Shown: in pieces, positions 24,901 to 35,300 of the stretch
Layout of the letters: every line of letters starts with the position of its first letter
Numbering within the stretch: the stretch's first letter is position 1
From: Adiantum capillus-veneris
Lineage: Eukaryota > Streptophyta > Polypodiopsida > Polypodiales > Pteridaceae
Direction: 5' to 3'
NCBI GenBank assembly: GCA_014529385.2
Contig: CM043947.1
Coordinates: 122,739,391-122,803,390 of the forward strand
DNA: 64,000 nucleotides
Translations under genes and position numbers: made by a program
The notes under the pieces: model-generated
Told to the model about the DNA's origin: nothing
Database searches by the model: none
Seen by the model: the letters and a program-made list of their open reading frames with translations, nothing else

Positions 24901-25394
24901 TTGCTACCACAGTAGCCAACCTTGCTATCTTTGAGGCCAGTTTGGATGGGGAGTAATCCGCATCCAAAAAACCTCTAGACAGGCACAAAAGAAGCGATTG
25001 TCCCGCCCAAGCCCAAGCTGAGCATGCAGCCCAAAGGGCTACATCCTCTGTCCTGTCCAAGAATCCTCATGTAAAAATACATAACAAGGAGGGCTCTAAG
25101 TGCTAGCAAACAAATGCACCTCAATGTGCATGCAGCCCACTGCATTTGGAGGCGTCATGCTGAACTTAGCCAGAGGCCAAAGTGTCTGCACCAGATCCGT
25201 CACCCCTAAGTCCCCTATGTGGTGTGATAACTCAGTAGCCTGAGTCTGAAGCCAGTCAAGAAATGTATGTGGGGTCCACTCTATGATATCCCTATTGCAC
25301 AACGGGAAGGAGAAACCCACCACTGTGTCTAAAGCCTCAATGCCTCTAGCTGCAAGAAAGAGGACATGGACTCGAAAGCAAGCCTCCTCCAGGT

Positions 25395-25576
25395 TGTTGG
25401 AGTGTAGGCCAAGTGGCCATGAGAAACTGCCCTTGTTTATACTTCTACCTAAATGAATATAGGGAGAGAGTTGACCACTCCTCTCCACTAACCCAAACCC
25501 CTGTTGTGTATTGTGCTTCATCCTCTTCCCCCTTCTCCTTCCCTCTCTTGCACACACTCCGTACACGCCCACAACA
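25395..25576 (+). repeat. Short LTR (copia or TRIM-like)
   Basis: About 182 bp running from TGTTGGAGTGTAGG to ...CACAACA, immediately followed by a tRNA-Met PBS. The small size fits a TRIM or a short copia LTR. No second LTR was found in the window. Confidence 0.65.
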
Positions 25577-25578
25577 AT

Positions 25579-25592
25579 TGGTATCAGAGCTC
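25579..25592 (+). other. Primer binding site (initiator tRNA-Met)
   Basis: TGGTATCAGAGCTC lies two bases after the LTR end; its first 12 bases match the common plant copia PBS. Confidence 0.85.
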
Positions 25593-25770
25593 AAGGATCT
25601 CATCGGCATCCCTGGCTACACCTCGCGTGTGTAGCAAGCCCAAACCAGCAAGAAGAAGGACCAAAGCGAGCAGCAGGTTTGTGAGTTGAAGAACAAGCAG
25701 TCGGCCTCTCAGAAATTGAGCATCAATGCCTTGAATCGGGCTTAACCCGTGAGCCGGGGAATTCACTATT

Positions 25771-26228
25771 AGTAATGGGGGGATATCACCTGCGTGCAAC
25801 TAAATTAGAGAAAAACCCTATGTATGATATCTTACATGCTAACCTACCCCCCTACATATGGACAAGATATGGACGTTCTCACAATGAGCCACCCCCCTCA
25901 TATGAATTTCGTACGGAACGTAACAACCCACTATTTTATGTATACTAGTAACATGATAATTTTAGAAGCACGAGCATTTGCAAAAATACATGTTGAATTA
26001 GTAATGGGGGGATATCATCTACGTGCATCCAAATTAGAGAAACCCCCCTATGTATGATAGCTTACATGCTATCCTACCCCCCTACATACGGACAAGATAT
26101 GGACGTTCTCACAATGAGCCACCCCCCTCATATGAATTTCGTACGAAACGTAACAACCCACTATTTTATGTATACTAGTAACATGACAATTTTAGAAGCA
26201 CGTGCGTTTGCAAAAATACATGTTGAAT
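25771..26228 (+). repeat. Tandem duplication, 2 x 229 bp
   Basis: Units start at 25771 and 26000 with agtaatggggggatatcac/t and are almost identical throughout, including ccccctcatatgaatttcgt. Only a handful of substitutions separate them. Each unit encodes a similar 77-80 aa open frame, but no known protein motif is seen, so coding is unlikely. Confidence 0.92.
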
Positions 26229-26567
26229 TGCAAACAAACATAAGTGTAGGTTGTACTTTGTTTTCATTTGAGAGAACAAACCACCATATAAAGTAACAAA
26301 TATAACAAATACTAATCGATTCAATGTAATTTGACAAAAAATGGGCAACATTTCCCTTGTAAAATGATACAAATCTCAATCTCACGACAAATAATACTAG
26401 CCACCTACTTAGTAGGCTTCCCACATGGGATTTAAGGCACACATATGAAATGGATTGTTCTCTAAATAACAAACAATGGCATACACTTAAACAACCCATT
26501 AAAAGATTAAACTTTTTGAACAAGAACACCACTTGAGAACACTCGTTGCATCAACCTTAAATGATAG

Positions 26568-26569
<2 letters not shown>

Positions 26570-26632
<63 letters not shown>
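26570..26632. repeat. (CT)n microsatellite
   Basis: About 31 dinucleotide units. Confidence 0.95.
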
Positions 26633-26636
<4 letters not shown>

Positions 26637-26729
26637 CCTCTTGAATAGCAAGTCTTGAGTTCAACTCCTCGTCGGCTAGATCTTTAAGGTCTCTTAGGAT
26701 AGTTTCCTACTATGTTAAAACTCTCTTCT

Positions 26730-26735
<6 letters not shown>
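26633..26735 (+). repeat. Dispersed module beside (CT)n, copy 2
   Basis: It reads catccctcttgaatagc, then gtcttgagttcaactcctcg, then gctagatctttaaggtctct and a ttcctactatgttaaaa end with a CTT-rich tail. Long (CT)n arrays abut both sides. gagttcaactcc resembles a pol III B box. Confidence 0.75.
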
Positions 26736-26797
<62 letters not shown>

Positions 26798-26812
26798 TAC
26801 ACACACACACAC
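26736..26812. repeat. Compound (CT)n(CA)n microsatellite
   Basis: A (CT)n run of about 46 bp joins directly to an interrupted (CA)n of about 30 bp. Confidence 0.95.
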
Positions 26813-27744
26813 CATATACCAAAGTCAAATGTTTTTATTCACTCAATTTTTTTGAAAGGAATGTGTATTATATCCTATTATAGACCGCACTCTAAAGATG
26901 GAGCCACCTTGCTACATGTAGGGTGCACCCTACATGTAGCAACAGATAGAGCTGAAAGGTCATAGGAAAAAAAGGATGTTGCTCAAGTTCCTTTGGCTGC
27001 AATGTCAATTGTGATGCCAACACGATCTCGGCTATTTTTAGTGAATGTGAGGGGAGGGCATCTCTCCATTTTCAATCACCTACTGTTTCAACTTGAAAGC
27101 ATGTGGTACTACACAAGTAATATCAAAAGTACTTTAGAGCTTCCTCTTGGGATGTTGTCTCTTGAAACACGCTACTTGCAGGGTATGCGCAATAGCGGCA
27201 TGAATAGCAAGCACTAGGCTAATTTTAGCAGATGCGGGGCGAGGGCGTCTTTCTTGATTCAATCACCTAAGATTGCATCTTGAAGGCATATAGACCTACA
27301 TAAGATGCTAAAAATAAATGTTAAAAAGTATGTCATGGTTGGCAATGCCTTGGTTGATATGTATACCAAACATGGTGTACTTTAGTAAATTTTGCACCCT
27401 TCTACATCAAAATACCACAAAAAAATTCATTATTATACAAGTTAAAACCATCATATTAAGGTTTCTACATTGACCTATCGGGATAAGATAAAATAATTGT
27501 AGGTAAAAATCCATAGCTCAAGATGGCACACCCGGTCAAGCCATATGACCATGTGACAAATTGAGACTATATTTGTAGTTATATACAAAATAAAGACTCT
27601 ATTATGTGTGACACACAGACCTAAGGTATGTGAGACGTTGGTGTAGCCAAAGTTGGTCCGAGCTAGAAAATGGTCTATGCCAAGGAGAGGGTGCATGCAG
27701 GTGTAGTGTAGAAGGCTAGGGCAGGTATGAAGTCCCTGGGTAGC

Positions 27745-28640
27745 CAAAGGGTAGCGGAAATGTATGTCTAAAGCGGTTCTTTAGGCCAAAATAGCTAAAG
27801 GATGGTACAGATGGAATAGCAGGTGGAGGTATCTAAAGTGCCAAGTTGGTGCTCTAAAGTGTAGTGTTTGATGTGCTCTAGAAGCCGGTTCAGACGGCTT
27901 GTCAAATGGAGCCCTGGTGCTCAAGATACAAAAGTTCAAAGTTAGAAGGTTTAGAAGATCCCCGACGGGCACGGCAGCTAGGGACAGGTGGCCCGGGAAG
28001 ATGTCAGTGGATACATGTGTAGAGCTTGAATTATGGAGCATGCCTATCGTCTCGGATTGCCGATCAGAGCTCTCCATAGTAAGTTATGGCCATCAAAAGT
28101 TTCTCCGGGGGCCAGGTTTGAGTCCCCTTGCCTGCATCGGAGGATGCACCATCTGGTGTCTTTTTTACCTTGACAAGGTTCCGGAAGGTGGAGGACATCA
28201 TGGGAGGATAGCACAAATCGACGACGGGTTCTTGCTTAGCAAGTTACGGCAAGTTGAAGTTGGCGACAGGTGCTAGAGAGGCTGGATGCAGATAATTTAC
28301 TCTATTTTTTATGGCCTTGGATAGCAAGCTCAAAGGAGTCCGGAGACGATGAGGTTTGCATGGCCCGGGGCTGATTCAGTGAAGATCCCACATGGCTCAA
28401 CGCCACGAGGTTCCAACCATCAAGCAAGACATGAGAGCTGCGGAAGGGAGACACCAAGTTTTTTTTATACATGGTTTGTGCGAGAGAAATTGGGAAGTCA
28501 AGGGCCTTGGAGGGTTGGACAGCCCCTGCTCACCACGTGGCGCATAAGCAAATCCCACGTACACAGTGGGAACCAAAGAGGGCGGGCTATATAGTGTGGC
28601 CCGTGTCTATCTCCAAGCATGTAAGCAAGGGAGGCGAGCT
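27745..28640 (+). repeat. Dispersed repeat (possible LTR), copy 2
   Basis: Related to 8600-9560: gcggaaatgtatgtc, tagtgtttgatgtgctctag, gacggcttgtcaaa and gttcaaagttagaaggttt occur in the same order. A gggctatatagtgtgg TATA-like stretch lies near 28587. No protein is encoded. Confidence 0.5.
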
Positions 28641-28799
28641 ACCCCTTGACCTTGGCTATGACATCCGTAGTGCAGGGCGCTGTGCCTGGCACGAGGCGCC
28701 CCCGTGGGCGCACAAGGCGGTTTTGAGAAGGGTAAGCGGCGGTGCCCTGAGCCTGTGGCAAGTGCTGGCGGCGAAGACCGTTGCCGATTGATGACGTGG

Positions 28800-29206
28800 T
28801 AGTGCCCGATACTTGTGCTAAAGCATTAGGTTCATTTTGAGAATCTTTAACAAAAATCATGTACACGGAAATAGAGCTCTTTATTGACTTGTTGAAAGCT
28901 GGTGTATGTACAATGGGGATAGTGTTACCCATTTCCTTAGCATCTATATACATGTCTTTTTCCCTGAACTTAAAGGAGATTCTCCTTTCAAGAAATTTAA
29001 CATTGGCAACCAGGCGGTCAAACCATGGTGCCCCTAGCATTACATCCTCATGCTTGAGAGGAGAGATAAAGAATTCCTCTTTGTCCACATAGCTTTGGAC
29101 ATGAAGCCTCAATTTCCCAATTAAGGGAGTGACTGAACTTGCCCCTTGAAAGCATTGTCTGCGGGTAGGACATCTCCCATCTCGTAGGCTTGTATACCTA
29201 GCTTGG
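28800..29206 (-). pseudogene. Ty3/gypsy protease fragment
   Basis: The minus-strand frame contains LIGKLRLHVQSYVDKEEF, KHEDVMLGAPWFDRLVANV and ISFKFREKDMYIDAKEMG, the C-terminal two-thirds of a retropepsin domain, then a linker toward RT. The catalytic D-T/S-G motif would lie upstream on this strand but is not seen before the truncated Tat LTR at 29207. It belongs to the same family as the scrap at 4440-4870. Confidence 0.82.
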
Positions 29207-29914
29207 GCGGATGATGCAAAAAGGTGACAACTATGCACTGCGAGGTCAGTTTTTGGCCTGTTCGGGGTCCGTTTGAGGTCAACTAAAAGGCCAAGGGTGC
29301 CCAACTAATAAAGCTAAGTGTGGGAACTGAAAAAACAGAGAGAAGACCAAAAAAAACGTGGAGAAGAGAGGAGGAACAGCCGCAGGTGTGTTTTTGCTCA
29401 TTTTGGAGCTTGTTTTGGCCGTAAATTGCTCATCCGAGGTCGGATTTGAGCACTTTGACATTGTAGACTGGGGTTTTGGGCCGTTCCGGACGCGATGGCG
29501 CTGTCCATTTTGCCAAATTCCTCACTCTTTTTCTGCTGTTTTTCTGTGTAAGTTTCTCCTATGAGCGAAGTTTCTACTCTAGTTTGTGATTATATCTGGC
29601 TTATTTTACCCATACTGTGTGAGCTATTTGCCCCATTGGTGTTGGCCCAAGCTCAATTGTATCTAAACATCAGAAATTCTCCTCTTTTGAGCTGAGTTTT
29701 TTGGGTGTGTGTGTGTGTGTGTGTCTGTGTGGAGTGGGCAAGTGGATAGTCTCTCTCCTCTCACTCCAGAGGTGTGTTCCCTGTCTCGACCAGGCTGGTT
29801 GTGTAAGCCGAGTGGTGCCCCATAGTGTGTGTGTGTGTGTGTGTGTGTGTATCTTTCCAAGAGTGTGTGTCGGGTCGTTATAGAGGCACTGTGTGTGTTT
29901 TCATCCCGCTCACA
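29207..29914 (+). repeat. 5' LTR of the Tat-type element (left end missing)
   Basis: Matches 36779-37489 with roughly twenty differences over about 700 bp. It ends ...CCCGCTCACA, followed by a PBS. The 3' LTR appears to begin further left (36332), so about 450 bp of U3 is missing here and the sequence abuts a minus-strand protease scrap. It contains two (GT)n runs shared with the 3' LTR. Confidence 0.85.
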
Positions 29915-29920
29915 TTCTTT

Positions 29921-29938
29921 TGGTGCCCCCACGGAGGA
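29921..29938 (+). other. Primer binding site of the Tat-type element
   Basis: tggtgcccccacggagga starts six bases after the LTR end and begins with TGG, complementary to a tRNA CCA tail. Which tRNA is used was not determined. Confidence 0.6.
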
Positions 29939-30903
29939 TCTTCTTCGAGTACCTTCTGCTTCGAGCTTCAAGCTTCGAGATTCAGGTTGCAGATTACAGG
30001 TTACAGGTTACAGGTATAGGTACATGTGATTCACACAGGTACAGGTAGCTGGAGTACAGTGATATACTAGCATTGGTGTCACTTGTAGTTGTTGTGGGTA
30101 TGCATCACTTGGCGCCTGTTTGAGCGCATTGTCTGTTGGATTGTACGTTACTTGTGGAAACTACCATGGTACGCCTTTGTGGAGCCATATATGGTTTTAT
30201 TTGGTAGTCCCAACCATTTCTGAGACTTGGTCTGGAAGATAGTCATTTTTGAGACTTGACTATACGCTATTTGCATTAGCCTTCGTGTGAGGGTCAATAG
30301 CGTGAGGTTTTTATTGAGCTGGGGGATTCTCAAATGTATAGATCCTTTCGGTGATACAGGTAGTTGGAGCACCCTTTTTGTGACCTCGCCATAGGCTATG
30401 TACTAGTGAGTCCTATTTGATGCTCGGGTTCTATGGTTGACAGTTTATGCATACATATACAATCTATATTTTGGGTTCCTACTGCTCTACTTCTGGGGAA
30501 ACTCTGCCAAAATTTTTCCGAGTTGTGATGGCTGGTTTTTTGGTCTTTTGAGCCATTTATGCTGTGATGCTGCTGAAATTTTGGCAAAATCAGAGGATAA
30601 GACAGGTGTGCCTTCTTGGGAGCTGCATAGTTGGCTTTAATGGATGATCAAAATGGACCTCAATTCACTCCATTTCATTTAACTCAAAGAATCCAGATAA
30701 ATGTTCATGTGTCAAGGAAGATTTTTTTCCAACAGCGCATAGTCTTTATGTTCGGGCCAAGAAGATTACGAGAGATCTTGGAATGTCCTTTGCCTGTTGT
30801 AATTCCGATGATCAACTATGAAAACTCATTTGATGTGCATGTGTTTGTCCTTATCTAAAGTTGAGCTCCATTGAAGTTTTTGGGGATTGGGTAGTCAAAA
30901 GTT
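29939..30903 (+). other. Leader of the Tat-type element
   Basis: Untranslated stretch of about 960 bp between PBS and gag. It includes a short ACAGGT-rich repeat at 29985-30055 ('ttacaggttacaggt'). No credible coding sequence. Confidence 0.6.
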
Positions 30904-32319
30904 TTGGGTTCTTGCACATGTGTTCAAAGGGGTTCTCAAAGCATTGTAACTTGGGTAGCCATGGCTTTCTCTTATCCGGAGTTTCATGGAAGAAGTGATG
31001 AAGATGTGGAAGATTTTTTGGAAAAGATGGAGGTTGCCTCCATTAGCAACCAGATTCATGACCCTGCGCAGATGTTACGTCTTCTCCAAATTTGTTTGAA
31101 GAGTGATGCACCAGTTTGGTCTAAAGCATTTGAAGAGGAGTTGCATGTGGATGATCCACCTGTAAGATTGAGTTGGGACAATCTACGACATGGGTTGGAA
31201 GTGGAGTTTGTGAAGATAGAAGATCCTGAAAAAGTGTGGCAAGAAGTACAAGGTTTGGTGCAGAAGGAAGGTGAGCCAGTAGATGCGTACATACGTAAGT
31301 TTTCATTGGCATGGGAGCGAATGTGCAAGGAATTAGCACCACAGGTACCCCCGCCTGACATGATGAAGAAGGACAGGTTCTTGGCTGGTCTTTGGGAGAA
31401 TATACATTGGAGAGTGGAGCTAAAGAAGCCTAGGACATATGAAGATGCACTAGAGGTAGCAAGGAACAAAGAGTGGAAGTTGAGAAAAATGAGCCAGTTA
31501 GGGGTGGAGTCTTTGCCAATGAGGTCTGAATTTCAGCCTATAGAGTCTTTACAAGGTCGCATGTCAGGGGTTCATCATGAACCAGTGGTTCCTCTTACTA
31601 CTCAGGTTATGCCAGCAGTGGTCACTACATCGGTGCAAGATGATGGGCTAAGGCAAGACATGAGGCAAGTGGTAGATTTGATGAAGAATCTCAGCCTAAA
31701 CATGCTAGGTCAAGTGGGAAATAATCGAGGTCGAGGGAGGTTTGAAAATCAGCCAAGAGGTGAAGAAAGGCCTAGGAATGGTGTTGGACAAAGCAATGGT
31801 AGGTACTGGAGGCAGACGCCCACATGTTATAATTGTGGAGAGTTGGGTCACATCAGCCCGCAATGTGATAAGCCACCAAGGATGGGGGGATACACGTATC
31901 CATTGCCAAGACAGGTGCTAACTAGGTCAAATGATTATGGCATCGAAATTAAGGGAGACGAAGGAACCAGTGGACTGACCCAGGAGGAAAAGGGAAAGAC
32001 AAAAGTGCTAAGTGTAGTCACCTTGGAGAAGGCATCAAAGCTAGAGGATACATTAGTGATGCCTATTGGGAAGAGGACCACAGAGGATAAGGAAGGAAGA
32101 AGTGCCCCAGGTCCTAGTAAGAAGAAAGGAAAGAGCCATGAAGGCGAGGATGTCAAGGCCAAGAGGAAAAGGAGAGCTCGTCGAAAGTTTCATGTTTCAG
32201 ATTTTCCACTAGGGGATGGGAAATTAAGCTATGACTTGAAGGAGGATCTGACGAGCAGGAAGGCAGATGTTACTTTTGGGCAGCTTATAGAGATGGTGCC
32301 TAAGCTAAAGCGACAGTGA
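30904..32319 (+). CDS. gag: Gag polyprotein, Tat-lineage Ty3/gypsy retrotransposon
   Basis: This 471-aa frame encodes the capsid/nucleocapsid precursor that packages element RNA in cytoplasmic particles. A likelier start is the ATG at 30961 (MAFSYPEFHGRSDEDVEDFL), the usual Gag opening. The capsid-type region spans roughly residues 20-200 (AYIRKFSLAWERMCKEL, then FLAGLWENIHW). A single CCHC zinc knuckle, CYNCGELGHISPQC, lies at about residues 308-321, and a Lys/Arg-rich tail at about 410-440. It ends in a UGA that leaves the next 1051 codons in the same frame, suggesting either readthrough or a nonsense mutation. No other lesion is visible. The element looks relatively young compared with its neighbours. 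Confidence 0.93.
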   Translation: MGSCTCVQRGSQSIVTWVAMAFSYPEFHGRSDEDVEDFLEKMEVASISNQIHDPAQMLRLLQICLKSDAPVWSKAFEEELHVDDPPVRLSWDNLRHGLEVEFVKIEDPEKVWQEVQGLVQKEGEPVDAYIRKFSLAWERMCKELAPQVPPPDMMKKDRFLAGLWENIHWRVELKKPRTYEDALEVARNKEWKLRKMSQLGVESLPMRSEFQPIESLQGRMSGVHHEPVVPLTTQVMPAVVTTSVQDDGLRQDMRQVVDLMKNLSLNMLGQVGNNRGRGRFENQPRGEERPRNGVGQSNGRYWRQTPTCYNCGELGHISPQCDKPPRMGGYTYPLPRQVLTRSNDYGIEIKGDEGTSGLTQEEKGKTKVLSVVTLEKASKLEDTLVMPIGKRTTEDKEGRSAPGPSKKKGKSHEGEDVKAKRKRRARRKFHVSDFPLGDGKLSYDLKEDLTSRKADVTFGQLIEMVPKLKRQ

Positions 32320-32325
32320 AAGAGG

Positions 32326-35300
32326 ATGGTTAACCCAATGGAGAAAGAGCCAGAGAGAGATTCAGTGAAGGTGTTGGCAATGGATGAGCTACCAGACATT
32401 TGTCCAATAGTAGATGTGTGGCATAAAAGGAAAAATTTGGGACAAGGTTATGTGGATGGCGGAGCCCAAATATGCGTCATAACACACTCATGCGTTGAGA
32501 AGATGGGTCTCACAGTGGCTGGGGTGTCAGGTTTTCGGATCAGATTGGCAAACCATCAAAAAGTAAAATGCTTGGGTGTTGTAAAGAGCTTAGAAGTGGA
32601 GGCATATGATGCAAAGGCAGTGGTTGATTTTCATGTGATGCCAGCAAGGTTGGGAGCATATCCTATTATACTAGGCAGACCATGGTTACGTGCAGTGGGA
32701 GCTGTTCAAGATTGGCAACATGGTACGATTAGCCTCTATGGAAAGACAGGTACCAAGAAGCTTTATAATATGGACACAAGGAAACGATTAGAGGAGCTTT
32801 ATGAAGATGAGGATGATTCTAGTGATGAAGACTCTTCCACGGTGACAGATGAGGACAGTGATAGCACTACCAGCAGTGATGAGGATGCTGATGTTGCATT
32901 TCTTTTGATGGACAAAGAAATCCAGGAGATTGGTTTAGTTGCATTTGCGAATGAGGTTGAAGATGAAAGTGAAGGGCCTTATGAAGTGATTGAAGGGCTG
33001 ATGCAAACCAAGGTTGAGTTGTCAAAGAAGCAGGAATTAATGACACAAATGATTAGTGGAGACCTCTCAACTATGGAGAAGGAAATATATTTGCACATGC
33101 TGGCTAGTTTTCCTGATTTGTTCATTACTTCATATGAAGAGATCAGAGGGTTCAAGGGCAAAGAGATGCATATAGAGCTGAAAGAAGGTGCTAAGCCAGT
33201 GCGGCAAAGGCTAAGAAGGATGGGTCAAGAGCAAATGGAAGCCTTGCGGGTAGAGGTGGACAAGTTATTGAAGGCAGGGTTCATAGTTCCAGTGGAGACC
33301 ACAGAATGGGTGAGTCCCAGTCCAAAGAAGGATGGGAAGTGGAAAATTTGTGTGGATTTTAAACCCTTAAACGCAGCCACTAAGAAGAACTCATATCCTC
33401 TTCCATTCATCGATCAGATCTTGGATTCAGTGGCAGGTTATGAGAGGTACAGTGTGTGTGATGGTTTTTCAGGCTATTTTCAATTGAAGATTGCTCTTAA
33501 AGACCGCACAAAGACCACTTTTATTACGCCATGGGGCTGCTATTGCTACATAGTATTGCCATTTGGGTTGTCAAATGGACCTTCCTTCTATCAAGAGAGA
33601 GCGAATTGGGTGTTGGAACCATTCATTGGTAGTTGTGTTAAAGCTTTTATGGATGACTTCTGTGTTTATAGCAGTAGGGCTGAACACCATGAGAAGCTGC
33701 AGATGGTATTGGCTCGATATGATGAATGTGGAGGACAACTAAATCCAAAGAAATGTCATCTAGCACAGCCAAGGGTGAAGTTATTGGTCCATATGGTGTC
33801 AGAAAATGGCATTGAGGCTGATCCAGACAAGGTTAAGTCTATTATTCTTCTTCCATCACCTACGAGTACGAAGCAATTGGCAACCTTTATACACAAAGTG
33901 AAGTACATGGCAAGGTTTATTCCATTGTCGTCTCAGATTCTTTATCCATTACAACAAGTGGCAAAGCATGATCCATTGCAATGGGATGACAAGTGTGAAG
34001 AAGTGTTTCAAGAGGTGAAAGAGGTGTTAGGGGGTTTGTCAGCCATGCAGGCTCCTGATTGGGAGAAAGTTTTTTATGTAAATCCATCAGTAGGGGATGA
34101 TGCCATTGGAGCTATGCTATTGCAAAAGGGGAAGGGCAGCCATTATATGAGACCAGTGTATTGTGCAAGCCGAGTGAAGTTGGTAGCGGAGAGAAAGTTA
34201 TCGGAAGTAGAGCTAGTGATGGCCAGTGTAATATTTGCTTGTCGACGATTTCGTCATTACTTGCTACCACGGCCTTTTGTTTTCTTGACGAGTTATGCCT
34301 TTTTGCCACAGTTAATTAATGGTACTAACATGTCAAATGTGGTGAAGAAATGGGTAATTGAGCTGCAAGAGTTTGAGTTCTCTTTTCTAGTGGAAGATAG
34401 TACAAGGGCTACCCTAGCTGATTTGTTGACCTACAAGGAGAATCCCCTTAATGTTAAGGAAGAGGTGGTGAGAAAGGTAGTTGAAGAAGTGCCACAGATC
34501 AGCAATGCACATGTGTTGTTCTTTGATGGTTCATACAGAAAGAGCCACGATGCAGCTTCAGGGGGTATAGCACTTTATGATCCAGAGGGGAAGCTAGTAT
34601 GCAAGAGAGGGTTCAAATTGGATGCGCATAGTAACAATGACGCTGAATATGCTACATTGGAAGCCGGATTACACATTTGTTTGAAGCATGGGGTTCGAAG
34701 GTTGAGCATAAAAGGTGATGCCTTGTTAGTGGTGAAGCAAGTGCTGGGTGTGTGGAAGAGCAAGAACACCTCATTGAAGGAAATGTGCTTTAGAATTAAA
34801 GGCCTGTTAAAAAAGTTTGAAGCATGGAGCATCAAACACATTGAACGTGCTCTAAATGGAGAGGCACATGAAGCAGCTCAAGGCATGATTGGGGAGCTAT
34901 TCGTGTTGAGGACCAATTTACCTCTTTATCATGGCCAGGAAAGTTTGTCTCAAGAAGAGGAGTTTTTGCTAACAGGAATCATTCCAAAGGAGATTCAGAA
35001 GTCTAAGAAGTATGGCTTTGTGCGTAGAGCATACAGGTACAAATTGATTGGTGATGTCTTATACATGAAAGGGGCTGATCTCGTGTTGAGACGTGTACCT
35101 TGGCGGGAGGAGCTTTACAGAGTGTTGGAAGAGAATCATGAAGGCGCATGTGGTGGCCATTTTGCTCTAAAGATCACCTTGCATAAGATTTTGCAAGAGG
35201 GGTATGTATGGCCTAGTTTGCACAAGGATGTTCACCATTGGTGTAGGTCTTGCAATAGGTGTCAAGCATTTGGGAAGAGAGTGTTGAAGCCAGAGCTACG

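Larger units (their letters stand above)
20400..25394 (-). mobile_element. L1-like LINE, near full length but decayed
   Basis: On the minus strand the order is a possible ORF1 region (25394-24910), an apurinic endonuclease start MKIFSWNVQGLRGP (about 24879), endonuclease C-terminus (24424-24101), reverse transcriptase (about 23300-22430), RT connection/thumb (22462-21458), and a zinc-finger C-terminal domain (21410-20591). It ends in a short A-tail, seen as T8 at 20401-20408. Frames shift and stops interrupt each part, so it is inactive. LINEs move by target-primed reverse transcription using these two enzymes. No clear target-site duplication was found. Confidence 0.88.
26229..27744. other. 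Gene-free region with microsatellites
   Basis: No coding sequence recognised. It contains (CT)n at 26570-26632, the dispersed module, (CT)n/(CA)n at 26736-26812, and two weakly similar blocks around 27000-27100 and 27215-27300 ('ttttag..gtgaggggagggcatct' against 'ttttagcagatgcggggcgagggcgtct'). Confidence 0.45.

Noticed and set aside
25096-25572. 158-codon minus-strand open frame as a gene
   Set aside because: Its start lies in an unrelated LTR on the other strand; the rest may be LINE ORF1 but shows no decisive motif.
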